Source: Desulfuromonadales bacterium (lineage in GTDB: Bacteria > Desulfobacterota > Desulfuromonadia > Desulfuromonadales > JAGXHI01). Taken from it: a DNA stretch of 64,000 nucleotides. Made by a program: the position numbers and the translations under genes. The stretch covers positions 62,001-126,000 of the forward strand of contig JAGXHI010000056.1 of assembly GCA_024636295.1 (NCBI GenBank). The letters are read 5' to 3'. Positions 51,938-59,368 of the stretch are shown in pieces. Every line of letters starts with the position of its first letter. Within the stretch, counting starts at the first letter, position 1. The notes beneath the pieces were generated by a model. The model had not been told where the DNA came from, ran no database searches, and was given only the letters and a program-made list of their open reading frames with translations.

Positions 51938-52099
51938 ATGAAAACGGAAAATATACATTCAGATCCATTCATAAGGGCTTACAGAGCCGGAGCATTTACC
52001 GCTATCGGAATCATCGGGTTCTCAACCTTCTCCTTTGCCCTCTGGTCGTTGACCTGTCTGGGGAGCGCCTGTCTGAATGCAATTTTAGGCTTTATCTGA
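51938..52099 (+). CDS. Small membrane protein, 53 aa (family B, copy 2)
   Basis: Begins MKTENIHSDPFIRAYRAG, followed by a helix and LWSLTCLGSACLNAILGFI. AGAAAGG lies upstream. Same length as copy 1 at 51545, and the same N-terminal MK.EN[LI] motif as the family A proteins, which suggests a common ancestor or a common binding partner for that motif. Confidence 0.7.
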   Translation: MKTENIHSDPFIRAYRAGAFTAIGIIGFSTFSFALWSLTCLGSACLNAILGFI

Positions 52100-52232
52100 A
52101 AAAAACCTACAAACCAACGGAAGAAGGTATGAACTCAAGAAAATTGGTGAAAAAAGGAAGAAGATAAGAAGGATTTTTTTTGTCCTCGTCTCCAAACAGT
52201 CCATGAAATCGGACTTTTGGAAAGGAAGAGAA

Positions 52233-53018
52233 ATGGCTGAAGGTGAAGGGCGGCAGGTCGGAAAAATCGGAAAAGAGGATATTTTCTGCCCCTTCTGCGG
52301 AAATTCCAGAATTTATCTTTTAGGGGATGGAAGGCGCAGTTGTGGCGCATGTCGGAAGAAATTCACCCCGGGGCCGAGAAAACAACGCCTGCCCGAAGAC
52401 CTCCATCAGGATATCATTCGCGAATTCTGGCAAATGTCTACCGCTGAGCATGGGGCGAATATTCTCGGGCTGAACCGCAAAACGATGCAGAGGCATTACT
52501 CGGCTCTGCGTTCACTGATGGCGGAGGAAAACAGAAGAGCTCTGGAAAAATGGCTGAAAGAAATGAGTCAAAGGGAGGCCGGGGAGCCAATCCCGCCGGA
52601 ACGAGGTTTCTGCCCTTGCATTCCAGATAACCTGAAGGTTTTCTGCATGGTTGCGGATCGGCAGAGAATATTCGTTCTTTTCCCAAATGAGGTCCGCCTG
52701 ATGGAACGTTGCTCCATTCCCGGCCATCTGCCCTGCGCTTCGATTTATGCCGGGAGCCCGGCAAGTCGAAGGGGACTTGTCCTCGATGATTTTCATCAGC
52801 AGATACCCAGATCCGGTTCTCTTGTGAACAAAGAGGGGCCCGGGATGCTGGGGCACTTCTGGATCTTTTCCAAATACAGGCTTAAGAGGTATCGGGGAGG
52901 GGTAAAGAGAAATTTCGAGCTGTTTATACGAGAGATGGAGTTCAGATTCAACTGCCAGACGGAGGGAAAAGGATGCGAATGGCTGGTCGAACTGCATCAA
53001 GGCGGAACCATTACATGA
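52233..53018 (+). CDS. IS1595-like transposase homologue without catalytic acids (probable domesticated DNA-binding protein)
   Basis: A 261-aa protein. ATG 52233 has AAGGAAGAG upstream; an ATG 30 nt earlier lacks one. An N-terminal zinc ribbon (CPFC at 19-22, CGAC at 37-40) is followed by an HTH (LGLNRKTMQRHYSAL) as in IS1595 transposases. The C-terminal part aligns with the IS1595 DDE domain end: GHFWIFSKYRLKRYRGGVKR and FELFIREMEFRFNC. The expected acidic positions are lost: the DES motif region reads PPERGFC, YSDG reads YAGS, and the NGIE..FW Glu is Gly in GMLGHFW. It sits inside an operon with no terminal repeats seen, so it is probably a regulator or scaffold, not a mobile element. Confidence 0.7.
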   Translation: MAEGEGRQVGKIGKEDIFCPFCGNSRIYLLGDGRRSCGACRKKFTPGPRKQRLPEDLHQDIIREFWQMSTAEHGANILGLNRKTMQRHYSALRSLMAEENRRALEKWLKEMSQREAGEPIPPERGFCPCIPDNLKVFCMVADRQRIFVLFPNEVRLMERCSIPGHLPCASIYAGSPASRRGLVLDDFHQQIPRSGSLVNKEGPGMLGHFWIFSKYRLKRYRGGVKRNFELFIREMEFRFNCQTEGKGCEWLVELHQGGTIT

Positions 53019-53037
53019 AACCGAAGAGGAGTGGGAG

Positions 53038-55032
53038 ATGAAAATCTGGCGTCTTTTACCTGTTGTGCTGCTGTTGTGGGTTGGCGTGTCGGCGGCCGAG
53101 GCCCGAACCGGCCTGGTTCCCGACCCGGGCACCTGCCTGGAGTGCCATGAGGGCGTCGTCGACGCGGATGGATTCGCGGAATCCGTCCACGCGCGCAATG
53201 GCTGCACGAGCTGCCACGTCGAAATCACCGATCTCGACCGCCACATGGAGGGCGAAATCGCGATTGGGGAGGTTAACTGCGCTCGCTGTCACGACACCGA
53301 AGCGGTGGAGCATTTCGCCGGTATCCATGGTGAGATGGGCATGGGCTGCACGGAATGTCATACCGATATTCACGTCCGGCAACTCTGGGATGGAAAAAAG
53401 GAAACCGCAGTAGCCACCTGCATGCAGTGCCATGAAGCGGATGATTATCAGAATTCCGTTCACGCGCAGTCTTTGTTTGCGGGAAACGAAGATGCGCCGG
53501 CCTGTCACGACTGTCATGGACTTCACACGGCACGGGCGACCGTCGGACGAACGGACCGGGAAGCGGGTGCCTTTCGGTCCGAGGCATGCATCCAGTGCCA
53601 CCAGAATGAGGAACTCATGGCCGAAAACGGCGTGTATCCCCATGCGGTGGAAACGTACCTGGAGAGCTATCACGGAAAAAGCTACGTTCTCGGTTTTCCG
53701 GAAAGGGCGGCGGGATGCGCGGACTGCCACGGGGCGCATGGCGTGCTGCCGGAAGAAGATCCGGCGTCCACCCTCCATGGTGAAAATCGCGTCGAAACCT
53801 GCGGGTCCTGCCATCCTGGGGCAACCCTGCAATTTACGAAATTCTTCGCCCATGGCGATCATTCGGACAGTGAGCATTATCCCATTCTCTACTGGACCTT
53901 TCTGGGAATGACCGGGCTCCTGATAGGGACCTTCGGAATCTTCTGGCTGCATACTCTTTTCTGGATGTTCCGCGGATTCGTTGAAAATCGTCAGAAAATC
54001 AAATTCCGGATGCAAGAGCCGGAAACCGAAGAAATTGTCATGGAAGCGGCTTTTGCGGGATCGGATGAAGGGACCGGAGCGAGACCGATGATCATGCAGT
54101 CGGTCGCAGTGCAGGACAGCCCCGGAATGGTGGCCGCCGGGCCGACAATGACGGCGGGTGCGCATGCCGTCGTGGACAATCCGCACAAGCTGTACAGGCG
54201 GTTCGAAATGAGACACATTCTGCTGCACCTGACGGTCATCATCAGCTTTCTCGGTCTGTCCCTGACCGGCCTGCCCCTGAAGTTCAGCGCTGAACCCTGG
54301 GCCAAAGCAATGATGTCCTTCTACGGCGGCGTCTACTACGCAGGTTTGATTCATCGAGCATGTGCCATCCTGACCTTCTACTACTTCCTCGGGGCACTGA
54401 TCATGAGCGTTGATTTTCTGTTTGTCCGCAAGGACGTGAGAACCATCGGAGGCCACCGCGCGCACTGGTTGCAGCGGCTCTTCGGCCCCGACTCCCTCAT
54501 GCCGAATTTCAAGGATCTGCGCGATATCCAGGGAATGATCCGGTGGTTTTTCTTCCGGGGGCCCAAGCCGACCTTTGAAAGATGGACCTATTGGGAGAAA
54601 TTCGACTTCCTGGCGGTCTTCTGGGGGATGTTTGCCATCGGCGGCTCGGGGCTGCTCCTCTGGTTTCCCGAATTATTCGGAAGCTTTCTCCCCGGCTGGA
54701 TGTTCAATGTGGCCACCATTGTCCATTCGGATGAGGCCCTTCTGGCCACCGGCTTTATTTTCACGGTCCACTTTTTCAATACCCATGGACGCCCGGAAAA
54801 GTTCCCCATGGATTTCGTCATTTTCAATGGTGAAATGAGCAAGGAGGAATTCATCGAGGAACGGGGCGATCAGTGGAAGCGGTACGAGCAGCTGGGGATG
54901 ACCGAAGATTTCGAGGTGACAAGGCCGAGCGGAGTTCTCTACGACTTCCTTTTTAAGGGGTTTGGATTCCTGGCGCTGTTCACCGGTCTGGGACTTGCTT
55001 TCCTGATGTTCCTGGCTTTTGTAAGAGGATAG
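53038..55032 (+). CDS. cbcL: Nonaheme cytochrome c fused to a b-type cytochrome membrane domain, CbcL-like
   Basis: A 664-aa protein with a signal peptide (1-22), nine CXXCH sites between residues 33 and 259 (CLECH, CTSCH, CARCH, CTECH, CMQCH, CHDCH, CIQCH, CADCH, CGSCH) and a C-terminal membrane part. The latter has a helix near 283-310 and, from about 392 on, further helices with conserved His of a HydB/formate-dehydrogenase-gamma type cytochrome b561 domain. Geobacter CbcL has the same nine-haem plus b-type make-up and oxidises menaquinol during low-potential metal or electrode respiration. A loop of about 80 residues (310-390) between the parts is polar. The gene follows the transposase homologue by 19 nt. 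Confidence 0.87.
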   Translation: MKIWRLLPVVLLLWVGVSAAEARTGLVPDPGTCLECHEGVVDADGFAESVHARNGCTSCHVEITDLDRHMEGEIAIGEVNCARCHDTEAVEHFAGIHGEMGMGCTECHTDIHVRQLWDGKKETAVATCMQCHEADDYQNSVHAQSLFAGNEDAPACHDCHGLHTARATVGRTDREAGAFRSEACIQCHQNEELMAENGVYPHAVETYLESYHGKSYVLGFPERAAGCADCHGAHGVLPEEDPASTLHGENRVETCGSCHPGATLQFTKFFAHGDHSDSEHYPILYWTFLGMTGLLIGTFGIFWLHTLFWMFRGFVENRQKIKFRMQEPETEEIVMEAAFAGSDEGTGARPMIMQSVAVQDSPGMVAAGPTMTAGAHAVVDNPHKLYRRFEMRHILLHLTVIISFLGLSLTGLPLKFSAEPWAKAMMSFYGGVYYAGLIHRACAILTFYYFLGALIMSVDFLFVRKDVRTIGGHRAHWLQRLFGPDSLMPNFKDLRDIQGMIRWFFFRGPKPTFERWTYWEKFDFLAVFWGMFAIGGSGLLLWFPELFGSFLPGWMFNVATIVHSDEALLATGFIFTVHFFNTHGRPEKFPMDFVIFNGEMSKEEFIEERGDQWKRYEQLGMTEDFEVTRPSGVLYDFLFKGFGFLALFTGLGLAFLMFLAFVRG

Positions 55033-55046
55033 AAGGAAATATGCTG

Positions 55047-55070
55047 AAGGGGGCCTGAGCGCCCCCTTCT
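55047..55070 (+). terminator. Hairpin between the CbcL-like gene and the next small gene
   Basis: AAGGGGGC, loop CTGAGC, GCCCCCTT, then CTTCTTC. It may reduce read-through or protect the upstream mRNA; the T-run is poor. Confidence 0.5.
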
Positions 55071-55091
55071 TCACCTGAAAGGAGAGAAGCA

Positions 55092-55313
55092 ATGCGCGAA
55101 TGGATTCTGGGTGGAACGGCACTGACAGTATATATCGTGGGCGGAATAGGGACTTTCGGAGGGCTCGCTCTTATCGGGTTCGCCCGTGGAAGTGACTTCT
55201 GGGGATGGGGAGAGGGTCACACGCTCGGCTACCTGTGCCTGGCGGTGGGATTGTGCCTTTCAATCATGGGGGTTCTGCTGATGCGCCTCTTCCGGAACAG
55301 GGAATTGAGCTGA
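55092..55313 (+). CDS. Small membrane protein, 73 aa, two helices
   Basis: GAAAGGAGAGAAGC is a strong ribosome site. The protein has two membrane helices (about residues 5-30 and 44-66) linked by GSDFWGWGEGHTLG and ends with a basic MRLFRNREL tail. It lies 59 nt after the CbcL-like gene and is probably a small subunit of that complex. Its 3' end overlaps the convergent TPR gene by 54 nt. Confidence 0.65.
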   Translation: MREWILGGTALTVYIVGGIGTFGGLALIGFARGSDFWGWGEGHTLGYLCLAVGLCLSIMGVLLMRLFRNRELS

Positions 55314-55979
55314 GACCGGAAATCGGTATCTGTAATAAAGCCTTTTGAAGAACGGAAGAACTTTCTTGCGCACCCATATCAGCAGCCAACCCAGGGGCGT
55401 TCCCCTTAGGCGCATTTCCTCAAGAAGATTTTTTCTCTCGGCGCGGGCATGTTCGTCTTTGGAATCGGCGGCGAGGGCGCATTCGAGATATTCCAGAGCC
55501 TCCTTTTCTCTCCCCAGCCTCGACAGGATCACTCCCTTGTTTCGAAGGGCGTGGACATTGGATCGGTCGAGGAGAAGCACCCGGTCAAAACAGGCCAGGG
55601 CGTCATGGTCGCGGCAGAGTTTAGCGAGAGAAACCCCCTTCTGACCGAGAGCCAGGATGCTGTCGTCATTCTGCTCAAGAGCACGGTCGAGATAATATAA
55701 TGCTTCTCCGGTCCGGCCCAGCCGGGACAGGAGAATTCCAAAGTCCGTAAGAATGAAATCCATTGCAGGCAGGCGGCTTGCGGCTTCCCGCATCAGCTTT
55801 TCACCCTTTCGGAGCCGTCCTTCCAGGCAGGCGGCCTCCCCCTCGAAGAAGAGGGCGAATCCATCATGGCCCGCCCCTCTGGCTTGCTCCGCAATACCCC
55901 GAGCCTTCAGAGCGGCACTGGTTTCATCCAGATCATTCAGCGCAAGGAAACTTTTTTCGTATTCGCCGAGATGAGACAT
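55260..55979 (-). CDS. TPR-repeat protein
   Basis: A 239-aa protein with about five tetratricopeptide repeats between residues 20 and 185 (for example ALYYLDRALEQNDDSILALG, ALACFDRVLLLDRSNVHALR, ALEYLECALAADSKDEHARA). A basic, hydrophobic C-terminal stretch (GWLLIWVRKKVLPFFKRLYY) could attach to the membrane. It has no signal peptide. It lies between the CbcL-like operon and the second sigma54 activator and overlaps the 3' end of the small membrane gene on the other strand. Specific role unknown. Confidence 0.82.
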   Translation of the reverse strand: MSHLGEYEKSFLALNDLDETSAALKARGIAEQARGAGHDGFALFFEGEAACLEGRLRKGEKLMREAASRLPAMDFILTDFGILLSRLGRTGEALYYLDRALEQNDDSILALGQKGVSLAKLCRDHDALACFDRVLLLDRSNVHALRNKGVILSRLGREKEALEYLECALAADSKDEHARAERKNLLEEMRLRGTPLGWLLIWVRKKVLPFFKRLYYRYRFPVSAQFPVPEEAHQQNPHD

Positions 55980-56060
55980 GCCCGGATTGTACCATTCAGG
56001 CAGGAAAAAGCGAAATAAAAAGAAGCAGTCGGGGACTTTCAGAGGTGACGTGAAGAGGGA

Positions 56061-57416
56061 TTATTGCGGATGAATCTCCATCTGCTTGAGCCACCGCCAG
56101 ACTGTTGTGCGATCCACATTAAGTTCCTGGGCGACCTGGCAGACTTTCCCCTCATGACGGTTCATGATCCGGTTTAAAGCGTCAATCGAGGGTCGTTTGC
56201 TGCGGTGGGAGACATCATTTGCCGATACGGCATGAGCTTTGACCAACTCCGGTGGAAGGTGTTCCACTTCAATTTCGTCCCCTCGGCAGAGAATCATGGA
56301 CCGTTCGATCACATTGTACAATTCCCGTACATTTCCCGGAAAATCATGACTCTGGATAATGCGGCAGGCTTCCGGGTGGATCCCTTCGATATTTTTTTTG
56401 AGGACCTTGTTGAAATGTGTACGGAAAAGATTCCCGAGAAGGGGGATGTCCTCCCGGCGCTGGCGAAGAGGTGGAATGTCAAGCGAAACGACCTTGATGC
56501 GGAAATAAAGATCTCGGCGAAATGAGCCGTTCGCAACCATCGATTCGAGGTTGCAGTTGGTAGCTGCGAGAAACCTTACATCGGCTTTTCTGGGATTTTT
56601 GGCGCCCAGAGGCTGGTATTCGTGATTTTCCAGAACCCTCAGCAGCTTTACCTGCAGTGGCAGGGGGAGATCTCCGATTTCATCCAGAAGAAGAGTCCCG
56701 CCTTCGGCCATTTCCAGACGTCCCGGGCGATTTTCCGTCGCATCGGTGTACGCCCCTTTTCGAACGCCGAAGATTTCCGCCTCCAGCAAAGGCTCGGGAA
56801 AAGCGCCGCAATTGACCACCACGAGAGGTCCGTCCCGACGGGAGCTCAACTGATGAAGGGCCCTGGCGAAGAGTTCCTTGCCGGCTCCGCTTTCACCCTG
56901 GATGAGAACGGTTGCTTCGCTGTCCGCGATGTCCGGAAGAATTTCGAAAAGACGTCGCATGCCGGGATTGCGGCTTACTATGCCGCAAAAGGCATATTTT
57001 TCCGAAATCCGTACATCGGGAGAAGAGCTCCGTGAGAGATTTCGAAAAGTCTGGACGGCACCCAGCATTTTTCCGGTACCGGAAAAAAGGGGTGCTGCAC
57101 TGACGGATACGGGGACTTTTCTGTTTTGACTGTTTTGGATATCGTATTCAGAGACTACGGGATGGCCTGAATCCATCGCCTCCTGGATTGGGCAGTCGCC
57201 ATCGCAGTTGAAAGAGCGAAACGCTTCAAAGCAGAATTTTCCGACAAGCTGCTCCATCGGAAACCCGGTGAGGTCTTCGGCGGCATGATTCGCGTAAGTA
57301 ATTCGGCGACTCCGGTCCACCGACAGGACCGCATCGGCGGCACATTCAAAAATAAGCTTCAGATCTTCTAATGGTTCGAATCGTTCCGGCATGGTGGAGG
57401 AGTTCCTCCTTTTCAT
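56061..57416 (-). CDS. Sigma54-dependent activator with Cys-bearing PAS domain and GAYTDA loop
   Basis: A 451-aa paralogue of the activator at 48372. PAS (about residues 15-125) with Cys62, Cys71 and Cys75 at identical spacing (KFCFEAF, FNCDGDCP); AAA+ domain with GESGAGKE (174-181), loop GAYTDA (221-226) and GGTLLLDEIG; C-terminal HTH (CQVAQELNVDRTTVWRWL). The Asp at the fifth position of the GAFTGA loop, which touches sigma54, is unusual. The two HTH recognition regions are nearly the same (DRTT[LV]WRW), so both may bind the same sites. It has its own sigma70-type promoter at 57452-57480. Confidence 0.88.
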   Translation of the reverse strand: MKRRNSSTMPERFEPLEDLKLIFECAADAVLSVDRSRRITYANHAAEDLTGFPMEQLVGKFCFEAFRSFNCDGDCPIQEAMDSGHPVVSEYDIQNSQNRKVPVSVSAAPLFSGTGKMLGAVQTFRNLSRSSSPDVRISEKYAFCGIVSRNPGMRRLFEILPDIADSEATVLIQGESGAGKELFARALHQLSSRRDGPLVVVNCGAFPEPLLEAEIFGVRKGAYTDATENRPGRLEMAEGGTLLLDEIGDLPLPLQVKLLRVLENHEYQPLGAKNPRKADVRFLAATNCNLESMVANGSFRRDLYFRIKVVSLDIPPLRQRREDIPLLGNLFRTHFNKVLKKNIEGIHPEACRIIQSHDFPGNVRELYNVIERSMILCRGDEIEVEHLPPELVKAHAVSANDVSHRSKRPSIDALNRIMNRHEGKVCQVAQELNVDRTTVWRWLKQMEIHPQ

Positions 57417-57451
57417 TGAAGAGGTGCTTGGAAAGGATTTATTTCAAGTAC

Positions 57452-57480
57452 AGTATATGAAAAGGAATTTTAAATGTCAA
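57452..57480 (-). promoter_or_regulatory. Promoter of the second sigma54 activator gene
   Basis: Minus strand TTGACA (57475-57480), 17-bp spacer, TATACT (57452-57457), 36 nt before the start codon. Confidence 0.8.
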
Positions 57481-57505
57481 CTAAATGGGAAATTATAATT
57501 TATAG

Positions 57506-57529
57506 GTAACGGCGTAACGGCGTAACGGC
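57506..57529 (+). repeat. Three tandem copies of GTAACGGC
   Basis: Exact 8-bp units at 57506-57513, 57514-57521 and 57522-57529, located upstream of the promoter at 57452-57480. Confidence 0.9.
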
Positions 57530-57545
57530 GTTCTGGGATTTCCAC

Positions 57546-57585
57546 AAAAAAAGGGGGTGGTTCCCTCGGGAACCACCCCCTTTTT
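57546..57585 (-). terminator. Terminator of the atp Fo operon
   Basis: GGGGGTGGTTCCC/GGGAACCACCCCC, a 13-bp perfect stem with a TC apex, flanked by A7 and T5 so that it works on either strand. It follows atpE by about 20 nt. Confidence 0.93.
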
Positions 57586-57605
57586 CCGATAGCAAAAGAC
57601 GAAAA

Positions 57606-57878
57606 TCAGCTAACGCCGAGCAGGCGCAGCACGTCTTCTTTGAAGGGATTGGCATAAAGAATGATCATGGCCACGACGAAGACGTAGATGGCGAGGGACT
57701 CGATCATGGCAAGGCCGATCATCATGGTGGTCAGGATTTTGCCGCTTGCGCCAGGATTGCGGGCGACACCTTCCACGGCTTTCTGAATGGCCAGACCCTG
57801 ACCGATACCGGTTCCGATAGAACCGATGCCCATGCCGATGCCGGCAGCTATTACGCACCAACCAAAGAAAAACTCCAT
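57606..57878 (-). CDS. atpE: ATP synthase Fo subunit c
   Basis: A 90-aa hairpin protein forming the rotor ring. Two hydrophobic helices flank the polar loop ARNPGASGK. The ion-binding carboxylate is Glu60 in MIESLAIY. Gln27, Glu60, Ser61 and Tyr65 match the positions that bind sodium in Ilyobacter, but the position of the sodium-site Thr is Leu62, so ion specificity cannot be read with certainty. It is the last gene of the atpZ-atpI-atpB-atpE order. Confidence 0.95.
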   Translation of the reverse strand: MEFFFGWCVIAAGIGMGIGSIGTGIGQGLAIQKAVEGVARNPGASGKILTTMMIGLAMIESLAIYVFVVAMIILYANPFKEDVLRLLGVS

Positions 57879-57960
57879 GTGACAACTCCTTTTACTGCGG
57901 GTTTGTTTTTTTTCCTAAATAATATAGGACTGGATTCGCGGAGTGCGAATGGATATGCGA

Positions 57961-58653
57961 TCAGTGAACTTCTTCCAGCGCCCCGGCGATGTAGATCATG
58001 GCCAGGAGGGTAAAAACGAAAGCCTGAATGAAGGCGATCAGCACCCCCATGAGCATCATGGGAACCGGAAGCAGGAAAGGAACCAGGGCGAAAAAAATCA
58101 TCAGCACGATTTCATGTCCGTACATGTTGCCGAAAAGACGAAGAGAAAGCGAGAGGGGGCGTGCCAGATGACCGATAAATTCTATGATGAACATCAGCGG
58201 GGCCAGAACCAGCATGGGGCCCATGAAATGCTTCAGGTAAGCAATGCCATGTTCCTTGACCCCCACGATGTGAGTCATGGCGAACACGGTGAGAGCCAGA
58301 GCCGCGTTTGTGTTCAGGTTGGCTGTGGGAGGATAAAAACCCGGGATCAGCGCGATCAGGTTGGAAACCAGAATAAACAGCGCGAAGGTCGCGATCAGGG
58401 GAAAATAAGGTTTTCCCTTCGGACCCATGGTTTCTTCAATGAGGTTTTCGATGCCGGAAACCACCGCCTCCATGAAGTTCTGAATACCCGAGGGAACCAT
58501 TTTAATGGAACGGGAAGCAAAAAAAGCAAGCACGATCAGGATCAGCATCACCAGCCAGGTGTAGGTGACATGCTCGCCCAGGAGAAAATCGAACCTGAAT
58601 TGTTCTTTGAGCCACTGTTCGAGCCATTGAAGAATCAAGAATGGATGAGTCAT
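57961..58653 (-). CDS. atpB: ATP synthase Fo subunit a
   Basis: A 230-aa membrane protein with five to six helices. The essential stator Arg lies in [18 protein letters not shown], and the final helix region has [16 protein letters not shown]. It forms the ion half-channels next to the c-ring. F1 genes and subunit b are not in this window, so the ATP synthase genes are split. Confidence 0.94.
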   Translation of the reverse strand: MTHPFLILQWLEQWLKEQFRFDFLLGEHVTYTWLVMLILIVLAFFASRSIKMVPSGIQNFMEAVVSGIENLIEETMGPKGKPYFPLIATFALFILVSNLIALIPGFYPPTANLNTNAALALTVFAMTHIVGVKEHGIAYLKHFMGPMLVLAPLMFIIEFIGHLARPLSLSLRLFGNMYGHEIVLMIFFALVPFLLPVPMMLMGVLIAFIQAFVFTLLAMIYIAGALEEVH

Positions 58654-58657
58654 GGGG

Positions 58658-59038
58658 TTACTGTCTCCTCGAAAAAAGCGACCGTTGCAGAGTGGCCCAG
58701 AAGATGTTGATTACTACTACCGAAAGTCCAACTATCAGGCCCAAGGGATGGACTTTCAAAATCCTGATGGCCACGAAAAGCGCTACTGCCAGTGCGCCCA
58801 ACCGTATGAAGTAGGAGAACCGGAAGCTTTTAGCGGAAGATTGAGACGGCTCCTGGAGCAGGTTGCGCAAGGAGCGGTGAAGCCACCAATAACCGATGAT
58901 CGCCAGAATCCCCCCCGTTGCCACCCCGAGAGTGATCGAGAGGGATTGCCACGGAAGGCTCAGTAAGATCAGTCCGGCCAGGACGATCCAGTTGCGCCGT
59001 GCGATCTGCTCCGGCAGTTGCTCATCCGGATCCTTCAA
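58658..59038 (-). CDS. atpI: ATP synthase subunit I (AtpI-like)
   Basis: A 126-aa membrane protein with four predicted helices, positioned just before atpB (4-nt gap). AtpI-type proteins help assemble the c-ring. The start at 59038 lies inside the end of the upstream small gene (17-nt overlap). Confidence 0.8.
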   Translation of the reverse strand: MKDPDEQLPEQIARRNWIVLAGLILLSLPWQSLSITLGVATGGILAIIGYWWLHRSLRNLLQEPSQSSAKSFRFSYFIRLGALAVALFVAIRILKVHPLGLIVGLSVVVINIFWATLQRSLFSRRQ

Positions 59039-59279
59039 TATCGTCCTGATTATTCTTCTGCTGACGGTCCAGTTCCCGCTTCGTCAGAATGAAAATATTA
59101 CGAAAACCCGAAACGATGCCGAGAAGCAGAAAGATAAGGGTCAGCCAGGGGGAGGTTCCCAGCCATTTGTCCAGGTAGTAGCCCATGGCCAGGCCGATGA
59201 GGGTCGCGGCCACCATGGATATGCCTACGCTGGATAAAAAGCCCAGCGATCTGATCAGTCTGCGGCGATCTTCACCCAC
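59022..59279 (-). CDS. AtpZ/AtpI-family small membrane protein
   Basis: An 85-aa protein with two membrane helices (LSSVGISMVAATLIGLAMGY and SPWLTLIFLLLGIVSGFRNI), the F0F1-ATPase subunit family often called AtpZ or AtpQ, which precedes atpI. In other bacteria such proteins form a small Mg2+/Ca2+-linked partner of the synthase. First gene of the operon, 43 nt after the -10 element. Confidence 0.8.
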   Translation of the reverse strand: MGEDRRRLIRSLGFLSSVGISMVAATLIGLAMGYYLDKWLGTSPWLTLIFLLLGIVSGFRNIFILTKRELDRQQKNNQDDIEGSG

Positions 59280-59322
59280 AAGGTCCTTTCGTGCGGTATG
59301 CGGCGGGTAAATAAACCCGAGT

Positions 59323-59351
59323 TAGATATCACAGGCCCGGAGGCCTGTCAA
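59323..59351 (-). promoter_or_regulatory. Promoter of the atp Fo operon with palindromic spacer
   Basis: Minus strand TTGACA (59346-59351), 17-bp spacer, TATCTA (59323-59328). ACAGGCC-TCCG-GGCCTGT, a perfect inverted repeat (59331-59348), fills the -35 end and spacer. The leader also has a CGGGT-TTATTT-ACCCG hairpin (59305-59320). Confidence 0.75.
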
Positions 59352-59368
59352 CCGCTTTCTCCCCGGGT

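Noticed and set aside
52233-53018. Active IS1595 insertion sequence
   Set aside because: No terminal inverted repeats or target duplication recognised, the catalytic acidic residues appear replaced, and the gene is tightly packed in an operon.
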